Origin: JANQRZ01 sp965214485
GTDB taxonomy: Bacteria; Bacteroidota; Rhodothermia; Rhodothermales; JANQRZ01
Direction: 5' to 3'
Assembly: GCA_965214485.1 (NCBI GenBank)
Contig: CBDCBW010000012.1
Location: forward strand, 62,001-126,000
DNA: 64,000 bases
Below the pieces are notes generated by a model. That model was given only the letters and a program-made list of their open reading frames with translations. It was not told the origin of the DNA and ran no database searches. The position numbers and the translations under genes were made by a program. This document shows, piece after piece, positions 31,845-40,866 of this stretch (position 1 is its first letter; every line of letters begins with the position of its first letter).

Positions 31845-32198
31845 ATGGCAAACGAACTGATGGACCTCGTCGAGGCGACCCAGCTCCGGGACGGCCTCCC
31901 CGAGTTCAGGCCCGGCGACACGGTCAACGTGCACGTCCGCGTCATCGAAGGCGACAAGGAGCGCATCCAGCAGTTCCAGGGCGTCGTCATCGCGCGCGGC
32001 GGCCACACCTCGACGCAGACGTTCACCGTGCGCAAGGTCTCCGGCGGCATCGGCGTCGAGCGCGTCTTCCCGCTCTACTCGCCGAAGCTCGCGAAGATCG
32101 AGCGCGTCCGCGAGGGCCGCGTCCGCCGCGCCAAGCTCTACTACCTCCGCGGCCTCCGCGGCAAGGCGGCCCGCATCCAGGAAAAAGGCCGGAAGTAG
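31845..32198 (+). CDS. rplS: 50S ribosomal protein bL19
   Basis: A 117-residue protein at the 30S/50S interface. Start at ATG 31845 (MANELMDLVEATQLRDGLPE). Typical segments are FRPGDTVNVHVRVIEGDKER, FTVRKVSGGIGVERVFPLYS and the basic C-terminus RRAKLYYLRGLRGKAARI. It closes the conserved four-gene ribosomal operon. Confidence 0.97.
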   Translation: MANELMDLVEATQLRDGLPEFRPGDTVNVHVRVIEGDKERIQQFQGVVIARGGHTSTQTFTVRKVSGGIGVERVFPLYSPKLAKIERVREGRVRRAKLYYLRGLRGKAARIQEKGRK

Positions 32199-32221
32199 CC
32201 GACCCCCGAGTGGTCTGTGCC

Positions 32222-33028
32222 GTGACTGCGCCCCTCCGCCTCCTCCTCCCCGACGTGCCCGCCGCCCGCGCCCTCGCCGAGGCGTGGGCCGACGGCGGCG
32301 CCGTGGGCGCTCGGCAGACGGCCCCGCCGAGGGAGGCTGAGCGCCTGCTCCGGGCGGGGCAGGCCGACCTCGCCTTCGTCCCGACGCTCTCCGTGCTGCG
32401 CGACCCCGATGCGTTCGCGGTGGTCCCCGGCGTCGCGCTCGTCGGCGGGGCGGGGACGCCGGTGCGCCTCGAAGTCCGGAGCGCGCTCGATGCCGTCCAC
32501 CGCGTCGGCTTCGACCCGCGCCACGGGCAGGAGGCGCTCCTCGCGCAGGTCCTCCTGAGAGAGCTGTACGACGCGCAGCCCACCTTCGTCCCGCTCGACC
32601 CCGACGCGCCGGAGCCCGCCGGTCTCGACGCCGTGCTGAGCGTCGGCGGAGCGGCCGGCGACGGCGTTGGAAAGGCCGGCGACGGCGTTGGAGCGGCCGG
32701 CGACGGCGTTGCGCTCGACCTCGGGCGCGAGTGGTTCGAGCTCACGACGCGGCCCTTCGTGTGGGCGCTGCTCGCCGCGCCCGCCGGGAGCCTCACCCCG
32801 GACGAAGCGCGCCGGCTCCGCGATATCGCGCTGGAGCACGACGGCCCCGCCGACGCGGGCACCGACCCTGGCGTGGGCGGCGTCACGCTCGCGGGCTTCG
32901 CCCACGCCGGCCTCGACGAGTGGGTGAACCACCTGTTCTACCACCGGGCCCTCGACGCGATGCCGGAGATCCCGTTCGTCGTGATCCCGGTAGAAAACGG
33001 CGAGCCGGGCGACGAGGCGGAGGCATGA
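32222..33028 (+). CDS. MqnA/MqnD-like periplasmic-binding-fold protein
   Basis: A 268-residue protein. It has the MqnA/MqnD-like two-lobe fold pattern: ARALAEAWADGG, then GQADLAFVPTLSVLRDPDAF, then VHRVGFDPRHGQEALLAQVL, then a C-terminal WVNHLFYHRALDAMPEIPFV. In the futalosine menaquinone pathway MqnA dehydrates chorismate, but this protein lacks the usual VxYLNTxPL start, so that role is uncertain. Residues about 145-163 contain three copies of a 21-bp unit (AGDGVGK, AGDGVGA, AGDGVAL). Two in-frame GTG starts (32210 and 32222) are possible. Its stop overlaps smpB (ATGA), so translation is coupled. Confidence 0.6.
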   Translation: MTAPLRLLLPDVPAARALAEAWADGGAVGARQTAPPREAERLLRAGQADLAFVPTLSVLRDPDAFAVVPGVALVGGAGTPVRLEVRSALDAVHRVGFDPRHGQEALLAQVLLRELYDAQPTFVPLDPDAPEPAGLDAVLSVGGAAGDGVGKAGDGVGAAGDGVALDLGREWFELTTRPFVWALLAAPAGSLTPDEARRLRDIALEHDGPADAGTDPGVGGVTLAGFAHAGLDEWVNHLFYHRALDAMPEIPFVVIPVENGEPGDEAEA

Positions 33029-33471
33029 GCGAGGGCGTCAAGGTCATCATCACGAATCGCCGCGCGCGGCACGAGTACGAGCTGCTCGACCGCGCCGAGG
33101 CGGGGATCGAGCTGAAGGGCTCGGAGGTGAAGTCGCTGCGGGCGGGGAAGGTGAACCTGCAGGAGGCGTTCTGCTCGGTGGACGACGCCGGGATGCAGCT
33201 CCTGGGCTGCCACATCGCGCCCTACGGCCACTACGCCCACCACGAGCCGGCCCGCCCGCGCCGCCTGCTGCTCCACAAGAGGGAGATCGAGAAGTTCAAA
33301 AAGGGCACCGAGCAGAAGGGGCTCACCATCGTTCCGCTCCGCATCTACTTCAAAGCCGGGTGGGCGAAGGTCGAGGTCGCCCTCGCGCGCGGCAAGAAGC
33401 TCCACGACAAGCGCCGCGACATCGCCGACCGCGAGTCCAAGCGCCGCCTCGACCGCGCCATGAAGGAGTAG
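33025..33471 (+). CDS. smpB: SsrA-binding protein SmpB
   Basis: A 148-residue trans-translation factor that delivers tmRNA to stalled ribosomes. From ATG 33025 the family sequence is clear: ITNRRARHEYELLDRAEAGI, ELKGSEVKSLRAGKVNL, CHIAPYGHYAHHEPARPRRL, and the basic C-terminal tail (ALARGKKLHDKRRDIADRES). It overlaps the upstream MqnA/D-like gene by four bases. No ssrA gene is seen in the window. Confidence 0.96.
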   Translation: MSEGVKVIITNRRARHEYELLDRAEAGIELKGSEVKSLRAGKVNLQEAFCSVDDAGMQLLGCHIAPYGHYAHHEPARPRRLLLHKREIEKFKKGTEQKGLTIVPLRIYFKAGWAKVEVALARGKKLHDKRRDIADRESKRRLDRAMKE

Positions 33472-33552
33472 GGGCCGACCGACGTGTCCGCCCTCATCGC
33501 CCTGCCTCTCTCGCTGGGCCCACACACGGGTTCGCCCCTATCTCTCTGAGCC

Positions 33553-34764
33553 ATGAGCACCTTTCCCCCGATCGACGACCAGCTTGCGCAGATTCGGCGG
33601 GGCACGGCGCAGATCATTCCCGAGGACGCCCTGGCCGAGAAGCTGAAGCGGGCCGAGGCTACGGGCACGCCGCTCACCGTCAAGCTCGGCTGCGACCCGT
33701 CGCGCCCGGACCTCCACCTCGGGCACGCGGTGGTGCTCCGCAAGCTGCGGCAGTTCCAGGACCTCGGCCACCGCGCCGTCCTCATCGTCGGCGACTTCAC
33801 CGCGATGATCGGCGACCCGAGCGGGAAGTCCAAGACGCGCCCGGCGCTGACGCTCGAGGAGACGCGCGCCAACGGCGAGACGTACTTCGCCCAGGCCTCG
33901 ACCATCCTCGACCCCGACCGGACCACGATCCGCTACAACGGCGACTGGCTCGGCCGGATGAGCTTCGCCGACGTGATCCGCCTCGCCTCGGGCTACACGG
34001 TGGCCCGGATGCTCGAGCGCGACGAGTTCGAGAACCGCTACCAAGCCGGCGAGCCGATCTCGGTCCACGAGTTCCTCTACCCGCTCGCCCAGGCCCAGGA
34101 CTCGGTCGAGCTCGGGGCCGACGTCGAGCTCGGCGGGACCGACCAGACCTTCAACCTCCTCGTCGGGCGCGACATCCAGAGCGCGGCGGGGCAGGAGCCG
34201 CAGGTCTGCCTCACGATGCCGATCCTCGAGGGCACGGACGGCGTCGAGAAGATGTCGAAGTCGCTGGACAACTCCATCGGCATCGCCGAGCCGCCGGAGC
34301 AGATGTACGGCAAGACGCTCTCGATCCCCGACGAGCTGATCTACCGCTACTTCGAGCTCGCGACCGACGTGCCGACCGAGCAGCTCCCCGCGCTCAGGCA
34401 GTTCGCCGACGAGAACCCCCGCGACGCCAAGCACGACCTCGCCCTCGCGATCGTGCGGCTGTACCACGGCGAGGAGGCCGCGACCGCCGCCCGCGCCCAC
34501 TTCGAGCAGACGGTGATCCGGGGCGGCATCCCGGACGACATGCCGGAGGTCGCGGTGGAGGGCGAGCGCGTCGGCATCATCGACCTGATGCGGCAGGCGG
34601 GGTTCGCCAAGTCGAACGGGGAGGCGCGGCGGCTCGTCGAGCAGAACGCCGTCTCGCTCGGCGACGAGAAGGTGACGGACCCGTTTGCCGAGGTGCCGCT
34701 CGCTGATACGCCGGTGGTGCTGAAGGTGGGGAAGCGCCGGTTCGCGCGCTTGGTGCGGGCGTAG
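33553..34764 (+). CDS. tyrS: Tyrosyl-tRNA synthetase
   Basis: A 403-residue class I synthetase of the second bacterial TyrRS type. The HIGH-like motif HLGH is at residues 55-58 and the KMSKS loop at 233-237. The tyrosine pocket has GGTDQTFNLLVGRD. The C-terminal S4 RNA-binding domain is present (KSNGEARRLVEQNAVSLGDE). A TATCTCTC stretch lies just before the ATG. Convergent with the barrel gene at 34777. Confidence 0.96.
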   Translation: MSTFPPIDDQLAQIRRGTAQIIPEDALAEKLKRAEATGTPLTVKLGCDPSRPDLHLGHAVVLRKLRQFQDLGHRAVLIVGDFTAMIGDPSGKSKTRPALTLEETRANGETYFAQASTILDPDRTTIRYNGDWLGRMSFADVIRLASGYTVARMLERDEFENRYQAGEPISVHEFLYPLAQAQDSVELGADVELGGTDQTFNLLVGRDIQSAAGQEPQVCLTMPILEGTDGVEKMSKSLDNSIGIAEPPEQMYGKTLSIPDELIYRYFELATDVPTEQLPALRQFADENPRDAKHDLALAIVRLYHGEEAATAARAHFEQTVIRGGIPDDMPEVAVEGERVGIIDLMRQAGFAKSNGEARRLVEQNAVSLGDEKVTDPFAEVPLADTPVVLKVGKRRFARLVRA

Positions 34765-34776
34765 CCGGCTCGGGGT

Positions 34777-35382
34777 CTAGCGGAAGGGGTACCAGGAGAT
34801 TCCGAAGGTGAGTCGGCTCACGCCGAAGCCGAAGTCGTCCTCGTCGAGGTCGAAGGCGACGCCGCCGAGGTCCACCTCGTCGAACGCCCCCCCGGCGAAG
34901 CGGAGCCCGACGTCGAGGGCGAGGGGTTCGGAGACGTAGTAGGCCAGGCCGCCGCCCAGGCCGAGCGCCCCGCCCCGGAACTCGAGGTCGAAGTCGTCCT
35001 CGTAGGTCGCCGCCGCGCCCTGCAGGCCGACTTCGAGGTAGGGGACGAGCGCGCGGCGCTCGGCCCCGAAGTGGAACCGCGCCCCGATCTCGCCGACGCC
35101 GAACCCGTAGTCGTCGTCGATCAGGCCGTTGTTCTCGCCGTCCATCCGGGACCCGCTCGCCCCGGCGAAGAGGGTCACGACGCGCGAGATGCCGTAGCCG
35201 ACGCGCAGGTTCAGGCTGCCGCCTTCGTCGCTCTCGTCGAAGTTGTCCTCGTCGAAGTGCAGCCGCATCCCGTCGAGCGTAGCCTGGACGAAGAGGCGCT
35301 CGGTGTTGGACGGCGCTTGCGCGCGAGCGGAACCGGCGAGGCCGAGCAGGGCCGCGAGGGAGAGGAGGAGGGAGCGTCGCAT
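34777..35382 (-). CDS. Outer-membrane beta-barrel protein
   Basis: A 201-residue protein with a signal peptide (MRRSLLLSLAALLGLAGSAR, then AQ). Alternating hydrophobic and polar strands follow (LNLRVGYGISRVVTLFAGAS, YGFGVGEIGARFHFGAERRA, VPYLEVGLQGAAATYE, FGFGVSRLTFGISWYPFR), ending in the terminal Phe-Arg typical of small 8-strand barrels. Many Asp/Glu residues in loops (FDEDNFDESDEGG, DLDEDDFGF) suggest Ca2+ or salt adaptation. Exact role unknown. Confidence 0.8.
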   Translation of the reverse strand: MRRSLLLSLAALLGLAGSARAQAPSNTERLFVQATLDGMRLHFDEDNFDESDEGGSLNLRVGYGISRVVTLFAGASGSRMDGENNGLIDDDYGFGVGEIGARFHFGAERRALVPYLEVGLQGAAATYEDDFDLEFRGGALGLGGGLAYYVSEPLALDVGLRFAGGAFDEVDLGGVAFDLDEDDFGFGVSRLTFGISWYPFR

Positions 35383-35609
35383 GGTAGGTAGCAGAGGATA
35401 GAGCGGAAGGAGGGCGTCCACGAAAAAGCCGCCGGGCGGCCCGGGATAGTATCGGTGGCGAGGCGAGAGTCTGTACGCTGTGCTGGAATCACGACCGCCG
35501 GGGCACGGATTTGTGCATTTCTGCCCCGCGATCGGACCGTTCGCCGGGGCGGGCTTGCCTTGCGGCACGCGCGGTCCGATCATACGGTCCCGGTCCTTCT
35601 CCGCCTGCG

Positions 35610-37604
35610 ATGCGCTGCCTGACCCTCCTGCTCCTGCTTCCTGCGACGGCCCTCGCGCAGCCGGGAGACGCGCCGCTGGCCGAGGCCGCCCTTGCCCTCG
35701 AAACGGGCGCGGTCGGGGAGGCGATTGCCCTCGCCGCGACGGTCGTAGAGCGGGACCGGCGGAACGCGGAGGCGCACCACCTCCTCGCGCTCGCCTACGG
35801 GCACCCCGGCCCGCTGCGCGACGAGCGCCGCGCCCGGGGCCACGCCGAGCGGGCCGTGACCGCCGCGCCGGACAGCCCGCGCTACCTCGAAACCCGGCTC
35901 CGGCAGCTCCGGCGCGAGCTCAGCGAGGAGCGCGCCTTCAGCATGACCGACGGCCGCCGCGCGAGCCTCGCCCGCCGGATTCTCGCGCTCGACGCGGCGA
36001 GTGCCCTCGCCCACGAGGAGCGGGCGCTCGGCTACCTCCTCGAGTTCGACTGGCGGCGCAGCCTCGCCTCACGGCAGGGCGGGTGGGACCGCGCCGCCGC
36101 GCGGGGGATGAGCGGAGCCGCCAACCGCGCCCTCCACCGTGCGCGGGAGCACCTCGGCCAGGCCCTCGCAGCCGAGCCGACCCGCGCCTCGGCGCACTGG
36201 CTCGCGCTCCGCACGGCCGTCACCGCCCGCGACGACGCAGCGCTGCTTGCTGCCGCATTCCGGATGATAACGGCGCGACCGACCGATGCCGAGGCGAGCC
36301 TGTTTATGGGGCTGGCTCATCACCGTCAGGGCAAGACGACGGTCGCTGCCGCCCACTTCGCCAGAGCGTTGGACCTGATGCCCGAGGATCAGCGCCGGGC
36401 CTTCGAGAGCGTCGCCCGCTTCGTCGGGCCGGGCGACGAGGCGGCCTTCGCCGCCGACTCGGCTGCCTTCACGGAGCGCTTCTGGCAGCAGCGCGATCCG
36501 CGTCTGCTCACCGCCGAGAACGAGCGCCGCCTCGAACACGTCGCCCGCCTCGCCCTCGCCGACCTGCTCTTTTCCGACCCGCGCTCCGGGCGGCGAGGGT
36601 GGGAGTCCACGAAGGGCGAGGTCACGGTCCGCTACGGCCTCCCGCGCGCCGAGGCGACGTGGCTCGCCAACGACATCGTCGGCAAGGACTTCAGCCGCTA
36701 CAACCGCTGGGCCTACGGCGACCCCGGGTCGGGCCCGGGGCAGGCGTTTACGCTCCTCTTCGAGGACGCCTTCCGCGACGGCGACTACGCCTTCCAGAGC
36801 TCGGCCACGGGCGAGGACGAGGCGACGCGCGCCCGCAGCCTCTTCACGCGTCTCCCCGAACGGTTCGACTACGCCCCCCCGAACCGGGTCGCGCTCCCCT
36901 TCCGGGCGGCGACGTTCCGGGGCGAGGCCGGGGCCACCGACGTCGTCGTCGCGTACCGCGCGCCTGCCGACGCTGGGCGGGAGGCGGGGGCCTTCCTTCT
37001 CGGCACCGACGGCGCGGTCGTCGGCGAGCGGCGGCAGCGCGGCGGGGGCGAGGTCGGGGCGCTCACGCTGCCCGCCCGGCCGGGGGCCTACGGGCTGGCC
37101 GTCGAGGTCGAGACGGCGCGCTACGTCGGGTTCGAGCGGGCGGACCTGGCGGTGCCGAGCTACGCCGGCTTCGCCCTCAGCGACCCGATGCTGGCGATCC
37201 TCGTCGAGGAGAGCGAGGGGGGCGGGGCGGGGCTGTCGCGGCGCGGATTCGAGATCGTGCCTGCGCCCGAGGCCGTCTTCGCCGTCGGGCAGCCGGTCTA
37301 CGTGTACTTCGAAGGCTACGGCCTCGCGGCCTCGGGCGGCGGGAGCCGCTACGCCGTCGAGGTCGCCCTCCGCCCGAGGGCCCCGGCGACGGGACTCGCG
37401 CGCCTCGCGCGCCGCCTGTTCGGCGAGCCGGAGCGCGGCGTCGCCGTCGAGTTCGAGGGCAGCAGCCCGGCCCGGAGCTTCGGCGACTACGTCGTGCTCG
37501 ACGCCAGCGGTCAGCGGCCCGGCCCCTACGTCCTCACGCTGCGCCTGCGCGACCTGGCCTCGGGCGCGACGGCGACGCGCACGGCGGAGCTGTTTCTGGA
37601 CTAG
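35610..37604 (+). CDS. GWxTD-domain protein with TPR-like repeats (paralogue 1)
   Basis: A 664-residue exported protein. It has a signal peptide (MRCLTLLLLLPATALA, then Q) and TPR-like helical repeats over about residues 20-260 (NAEAHHLLALAYGHPGPL, ASLFMGLAHHRQGKTTVAAA). The GWxTD core follows: FWQQRDPRLLTAENERRLEH, then GWESTKGEVTVRYGLPRA, in which GWxTD reads GWEST. A beta-rich C-terminus follows (VYVYFEGYGLAASGGGSRYA). GWxTD proteins are common in Bacteroidota and Acidobacteria, and their function is not established. It lies head-to-tail with a second copy at 37724, 120 bp downstream. Confidence 0.85.
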   Translation: MRCLTLLLLLPATALAQPGDAPLAEAALALETGAVGEAIALAATVVERDRRNAEAHHLLALAYGHPGPLRDERRARGHAERAVTAAPDSPRYLETRLRQLRRELSEERAFSMTDGRRASLARRILALDAASALAHEERALGYLLEFDWRRSLASRQGGWDRAAARGMSGAANRALHRAREHLGQALAAEPTRASAHWLALRTAVTARDDAALLAAAFRMITARPTDAEASLFMGLAHHRQGKTTVAAAHFARALDLMPEDQRRAFESVARFVGPGDEAAFAADSAAFTERFWQQRDPRLLTAENERRLEHVARLALADLLFSDPRSGRRGWESTKGEVTVRYGLPRAEATWLANDIVGKDFSRYNRWAYGDPGSGPGQAFTLLFEDAFRDGDYAFQSSATGEDEATRARSLFTRLPERFDYAPPNRVALPFRAATFRGEAGATDVVVAYRAPADAGREAGAFLLGTDGAVVGERRQRGGGEVGALTLPARPGAYGLAVEVETARYVGFERADLAVPSYAGFALSDPMLAILVEESEGGGAGLSRRGFEIVPAPEAVFAVGQPVYVYFEGYGLAASGGGSRYAVEVALRPRAPATGLARLARRLFGEPERGVAVEFEGSSPARSFGDYVVLDASGQRPGPYVLTLRLRDLASGATATRTAELFLD

Positions 37605-37654
37605 AGAAACGCGCGACCCCGACGCAGGGTACCACCGCCCTGCGGACCCCGACC

Positions 37655-37712
37655 GAGCGGCAGCCCCCCACCGAACGGCGGACCCTCACCGAACGGCGGA
37701 CCTTCACCGAGA
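37655..37712. repeat. Short 18-bp tandem repeat between the GWxTD genes
   Basis: The unit around ACCGAACGGCGGACC-(C/T)-TC is repeated in tandem, with diverged half-units on each side, just upstream of the second GWxTD gene. Confidence 0.7.
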
Positions 37713-37723
37713 CCCCGACTCCC

Positions 37724-40204
37724 ATGACGAAACCCCTTCTGCTCTCCGCCCTCGCCCTCGTCCTGTGGGCCCCCGTCGCCGCTCAGGACGCGCCGGATGC
37801 GCCGGTCGCGCGCGCGTCGCAGCAGGCGCTCGAGGCGGGGATCGAGGCGTTCCGCGCCGAGGACTACGCCGCCGCCCGGGCCGCCTTCGAGCGGGCTATC
37901 GACGCCGACGACTCGAACGCCGAGGCGTACTACATGCTCTCGCGCGTGTACTACGAGACGCCGCTCTTCGACAAGGGCGAGGCCGGGAGCGCGATCTCCC
38001 AGGCCCGCACGCTCGACCCCGACAACGTCGAGTACATGGTTGCCGAGCTGCAGCAGCTCCGGCTCTCGTCGTGGAACAACGTCGCCGAGCTGCTCCAGCA
38101 CGAGCAGCGGCGCTCCCTGGCCCGGCTCATCCTGGCGGTCGATTCGACGAACGCCTTCGCGCACGAGGAGCTCGGGGCTTCGTACATCCGCGACTTCTGG
38201 CAGTACCGCAACGCCATCGCGCTCCCGAACCTGCAGTTCGCCCGGCGCGACCTCGACCGGGGGGCGGACGAGGCCGGCGGCGGGGCCGACGTGACCGAGG
38301 GCGACGACGACGGCGGAGGCTCCGGCTCGACCGGCGGCGAGAACGCCCAGATCGCCCTGCCGCTGCCCATCCCGAGCGCCGACCTCGCCCCCACCGGCCA
38401 GTTCGACCTCGACAACCGCTTCGACATCGCCACGCTCGAGGCGCAGGGCGTCGGCGTGATCGACCTCAGCAGCCGCGCCGACCGAGCCTACGAGCTCGCC
38501 CTCGGGCACCTCCGGAAGGCCCTCCGCTACGACCCGCGCCGCCGCCCGGTCTACGACCACCTCATGCGCGTCTACTCGCTCGACGAGTCGTACGGCGAGG
38601 CCCTCGGCGCGCTCGAGCAGATGGTCGTCTTCTTCCCCGAGGACCCCGAGACGTGGACCTACCTCGGCCTCGCCAACCACCGCGCCGGGCGGACCGACGC
38701 GGCGGCCAAGAGCTTCGAGCAGGCTCTGCGGTTCATGAGCCCCGAGCAGCGCGCCGCCTTCGACGACCTCGCGCCGATCCTCTCGGAGGACGACCAGGCG
38801 CGCTACGGCCAGGACCCCGTCGCCTTCGCCGCGCGCTTCTGGACCAGCCAGGACCCGCGCTACCTCACCCCCTACAACGAGCGCAAGCTCGAACACTACG
38901 CCCGCCTCACCTACGCCGACCTCCTCTACGCCGCCGAGGACCTCGACCTGCGCGGCTGGGAGACGCAGCGCGGGCGCATCATCGTCCGCTACGGGCCGCC
39001 GCAGACCGACCTCACCATCACCGGCAACTTCGGCGAGGTGATCAACAACTTCGGGTTCACCGGCGACGCGGTCGAGGACGAGGCCTCGCGCGAGTTCGGC
39101 GAGCGCTTCGACATGGCCGACCGCGCCAACGTCTTCAACATCTGGGACTACGGCAGCTTCCGCTTCGTCTTCGAGGACCCCTTCCGCAACGGCGAGTTCC
39201 GGCTCTACTCGCCGCCGGCGGACTTCTTCGCCGACGTCTCCGCCGGCGCGGTCGAGAGCATGGACTACGAGATGATCGCCCGCGAGACCTTCCGCGAGCA
39301 GCCCGAGCGCTACCTCTACGAGCCGCCGGGCCGCCGGATCAACCTCCCGTACCTCGTCAGCGCTTTCAAGGGCGACGGCGGCGAGGCGGACCTCTACGTC
39401 AGCTACGGCATCCCGCTCGGCGAGGGCGTGGACCTGAGCCAGGACCTCGTCGGCCTCACCGTGCGCACCGGCACCTTCCTCATCAACGACGCCCGCGACA
39501 TCACCGTGGAGCGCCGCCGCACGCTCTACGGCCTCAAGACCGACCAGGTGACCGCCTTCGACGAGGCCACGCTGTGGACCGACACGCAGCCGATGAGCGC
39601 CCGCCCCGGCCCGGCCACCGTCTCGGTCGAGTTCGAGACCGCCGGCGGCGGGGCCGAGGCCGCGCAGCGCCGCGACGTGACGGTGCCCGACTTCAGCGGC
39701 GGCTTCGCCGTCAGCGACGTGATGCTCGCCTACCAGGTCGAGGAGGAGGTCGACCGCACCGGCGACGGCGCGAGCAGCGACGGCGCGGGCGGCGACGGCA
39801 CGGGTGGGGACGGCGTCAAAGGCGGCCTCGTCCGCCGGGGGGACTTCGTGGTCCAGCCCGCGCCGTGGAGCGTCTTCAGCCGCCGCCAGCCGGTCTACGT
39901 CTACTTCGAGACCTACAACCTCGACCAGAATCCGGAGGGCCAGAACCAGTACAGCGTCGAGGTCGCGCTCCGCCCGAAGGACACCGCGCGCGGGATCGCC
40001 CGCCTCGCCAAGAACCTCTTCGGCGGGGACGACGGCGGCGTGTCGGTCGAGTTCGAGGCCGGCGGCACCGGCCCGGACGACGCGACCTACGCGGTCCTCG
40101 ACGCGGCGGACCAGGAGCCGGGGCTCTACACGCTCACGCTCCGCGTCCGCGACGCCCTCACCGGCGAGGCCGCCGAGCGCACGCGGGACCTGTTTCTGGA
40201 GTGA
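37724..40204 (+). CDS. GWxTD-domain protein with TPR-like repeats (paralogue 2)
   Basis: An 826-residue exported protein with a signal peptide (MTKPLLLSALALVLWAPVAA, then Q). Its TPR region (AYYMLSRVYYETPLFDKGEA, ETWTYLGLANHRAGRTDAAA) contains a Gly/Asp-rich insert (about residues 185-205). The GWxTD core follows: RFWTSQDPRYLTPYNERKLE and RGWETQRGRIIVRYGPPQT. The C-terminal beta part resembles that of paralogue 1 (QPVYVYFETYNLDQNPEGQ, GLYTLTLRVRDALTGEAAER). A second low-complexity insert with DGAGGDGTGGDGV is near residue 690. The pair looks like an old tandem duplication, with paralogue 2 gaining about 160 residues. Confidence 0.86.
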   Translation: MTKPLLLSALALVLWAPVAAQDAPDAPVARASQQALEAGIEAFRAEDYAAARAAFERAIDADDSNAEAYYMLSRVYYETPLFDKGEAGSAISQARTLDPDNVEYMVAELQQLRLSSWNNVAELLQHEQRRSLARLILAVDSTNAFAHEELGASYIRDFWQYRNAIALPNLQFARRDLDRGADEAGGGADVTEGDDDGGGSGSTGGENAQIALPLPIPSADLAPTGQFDLDNRFDIATLEAQGVGVIDLSSRADRAYELALGHLRKALRYDPRRRPVYDHLMRVYSLDESYGEALGALEQMVVFFPEDPETWTYLGLANHRAGRTDAAAKSFEQALRFMSPEQRAAFDDLAPILSEDDQARYGQDPVAFAARFWTSQDPRYLTPYNERKLEHYARLTYADLLYAAEDLDLRGWETQRGRIIVRYGPPQTDLTITGNFGEVINNFGFTGDAVEDEASREFGERFDMADRANVFNIWDYGSFRFVFEDPFRNGEFRLYSPPADFFADVSAGAVESMDYEMIARETFREQPERYLYEPPGRRINLPYLVSAFKGDGGEADLYVSYGIPLGEGVDLSQDLVGLTVRTGTFLINDARDITVERRRTLYGLKTDQVTAFDEATLWTDTQPMSARPGPATVSVEFETAGGGAEAAQRRDVTVPDFSGGFAVSDVMLAYQVEEEVDRTGDGASSDGAGGDGTGGDGVKGGLVRRGDFVVQPAPWSVFSRRQPVYVYFETYNLDQNPEGQNQYSVEVALRPKDTARGIARLAKNLFGGDDGGVSVEFEAGGTGPDDATYAVLDAADQEPGLYTLTLRVRDALTGEAAERTRDLFLE

Positions 40205-40264
40205 CGAGCGACGAGTGACGAACGACGAGTGACGAGTGACGAGCTACGAACGACGAGCGGGTGC
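40201..40264. repeat. Dispersed GACGAGT-rich repeat, family D copy 2
   Basis: Directly after the second GWxTD gene, a heptamer-like series (GACGAGC, GACGAGT, GACGAAC, GACGAGT, GACGAGT, GACGAGC) repeats with 7-bp spacing and ends in GCGGGTGC, similar to the copy between rimM and trmD. Confidence 0.75.
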
Positions 40265-40268
40265 AGGA

Positions 40269-40781
40269 TCATCCGTCGCGCGGCCCACGGCGCACCCTTG
40301 CGTCCATCGCCTCGACGCGCTCGACCTCAGAGGCGCGGAAGTCAGCCAGCTTCCGAGCGAGCGCGGCGTCCGACGCGGCGAGAATCTGCACCGCAAGCAG
40401 CCCCGCGTTCCTGGCCTGACCAATCGCGACGGTGGCGACGGGCACGCCGCCGGGCATCTGCACGATCGAGAGGAGCGAGTCGAGGCCGCTGAGCGCCCGC
40501 GTCTGCACCGGCACGCCGACGACCGGGAGCGTCGTGCTCGCCGCGATCATCCCCGGTAGGTGCGCCGCCCCACCCGCGCCCGCCACGACGACGCGCAGCC
40601 CGCGCGCCCGCGCCGACTTCGCCCAGTCCGTCATCCGGTCCGGCGTCCGGTGCGCCGAGAGCACCCGCATCTCGAAGGGCACGCCGAACTCGGCCAGCAC
40701 GTCGGCGGCGGCCTGCATCGTCGGGAGGTCGGACTCGCTGCCCATCGCGATGCCGACGAGCGGTTTGGGGTTCGAGGTCAT
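40269..40781 (-). CDS. purE: N5-carboxyaminoimidazole ribonucleotide mutase PurE
   Basis: A 170-residue enzyme converting N5-CAIR to CAIR in purine synthesis. Start at ATG 40779-40781 (MTSNPKPLVGIAMGSESDLP). The family motifs are GSESDLPTM, VLSAHRTPDRM, VAGAGGAAHLPGMIAA and GVPVATVAIGQARNAGLLA. It lies 85 bp downstream of purK on the same strand; PurK makes its substrate. Confidence 0.96.
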   Translation of the reverse strand: MTSNPKPLVGIAMGSESDLPTMQAAADVLAEFGVPFEMRVLSAHRTPDRMTDWAKSARARGLRVVVAGAGGAAHLPGMIAASTTLPVVGVPVQTRALSGLDSLLSIVQMPGGVPVATVAIGQARNAGLLAVQILAASDAALARKLADFRASEVERVEAMDARVRRGPRDG

Positions 40782-40866
40782 GGGTTCGGGGCTCGGGAGG
40801 GGCGAAATAAACGTGGAAGACCGACAGACCCACAACCTCAAACCCCGGACCCCCGGCCGAATTCAC

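Noticed and set aside
33472..33552. tmRNA gene next to smpB
   Set aside because: The gap is only 81 bp and contains no tRNA-like ends or tag frame.
35480..40204. A single 1574-residue fusion of the two GWxTD genes
   Set aside because: Its first part reads paralogue 1 in the wrong frame; each paralogue has its own signal peptide and start, so they are two genes.
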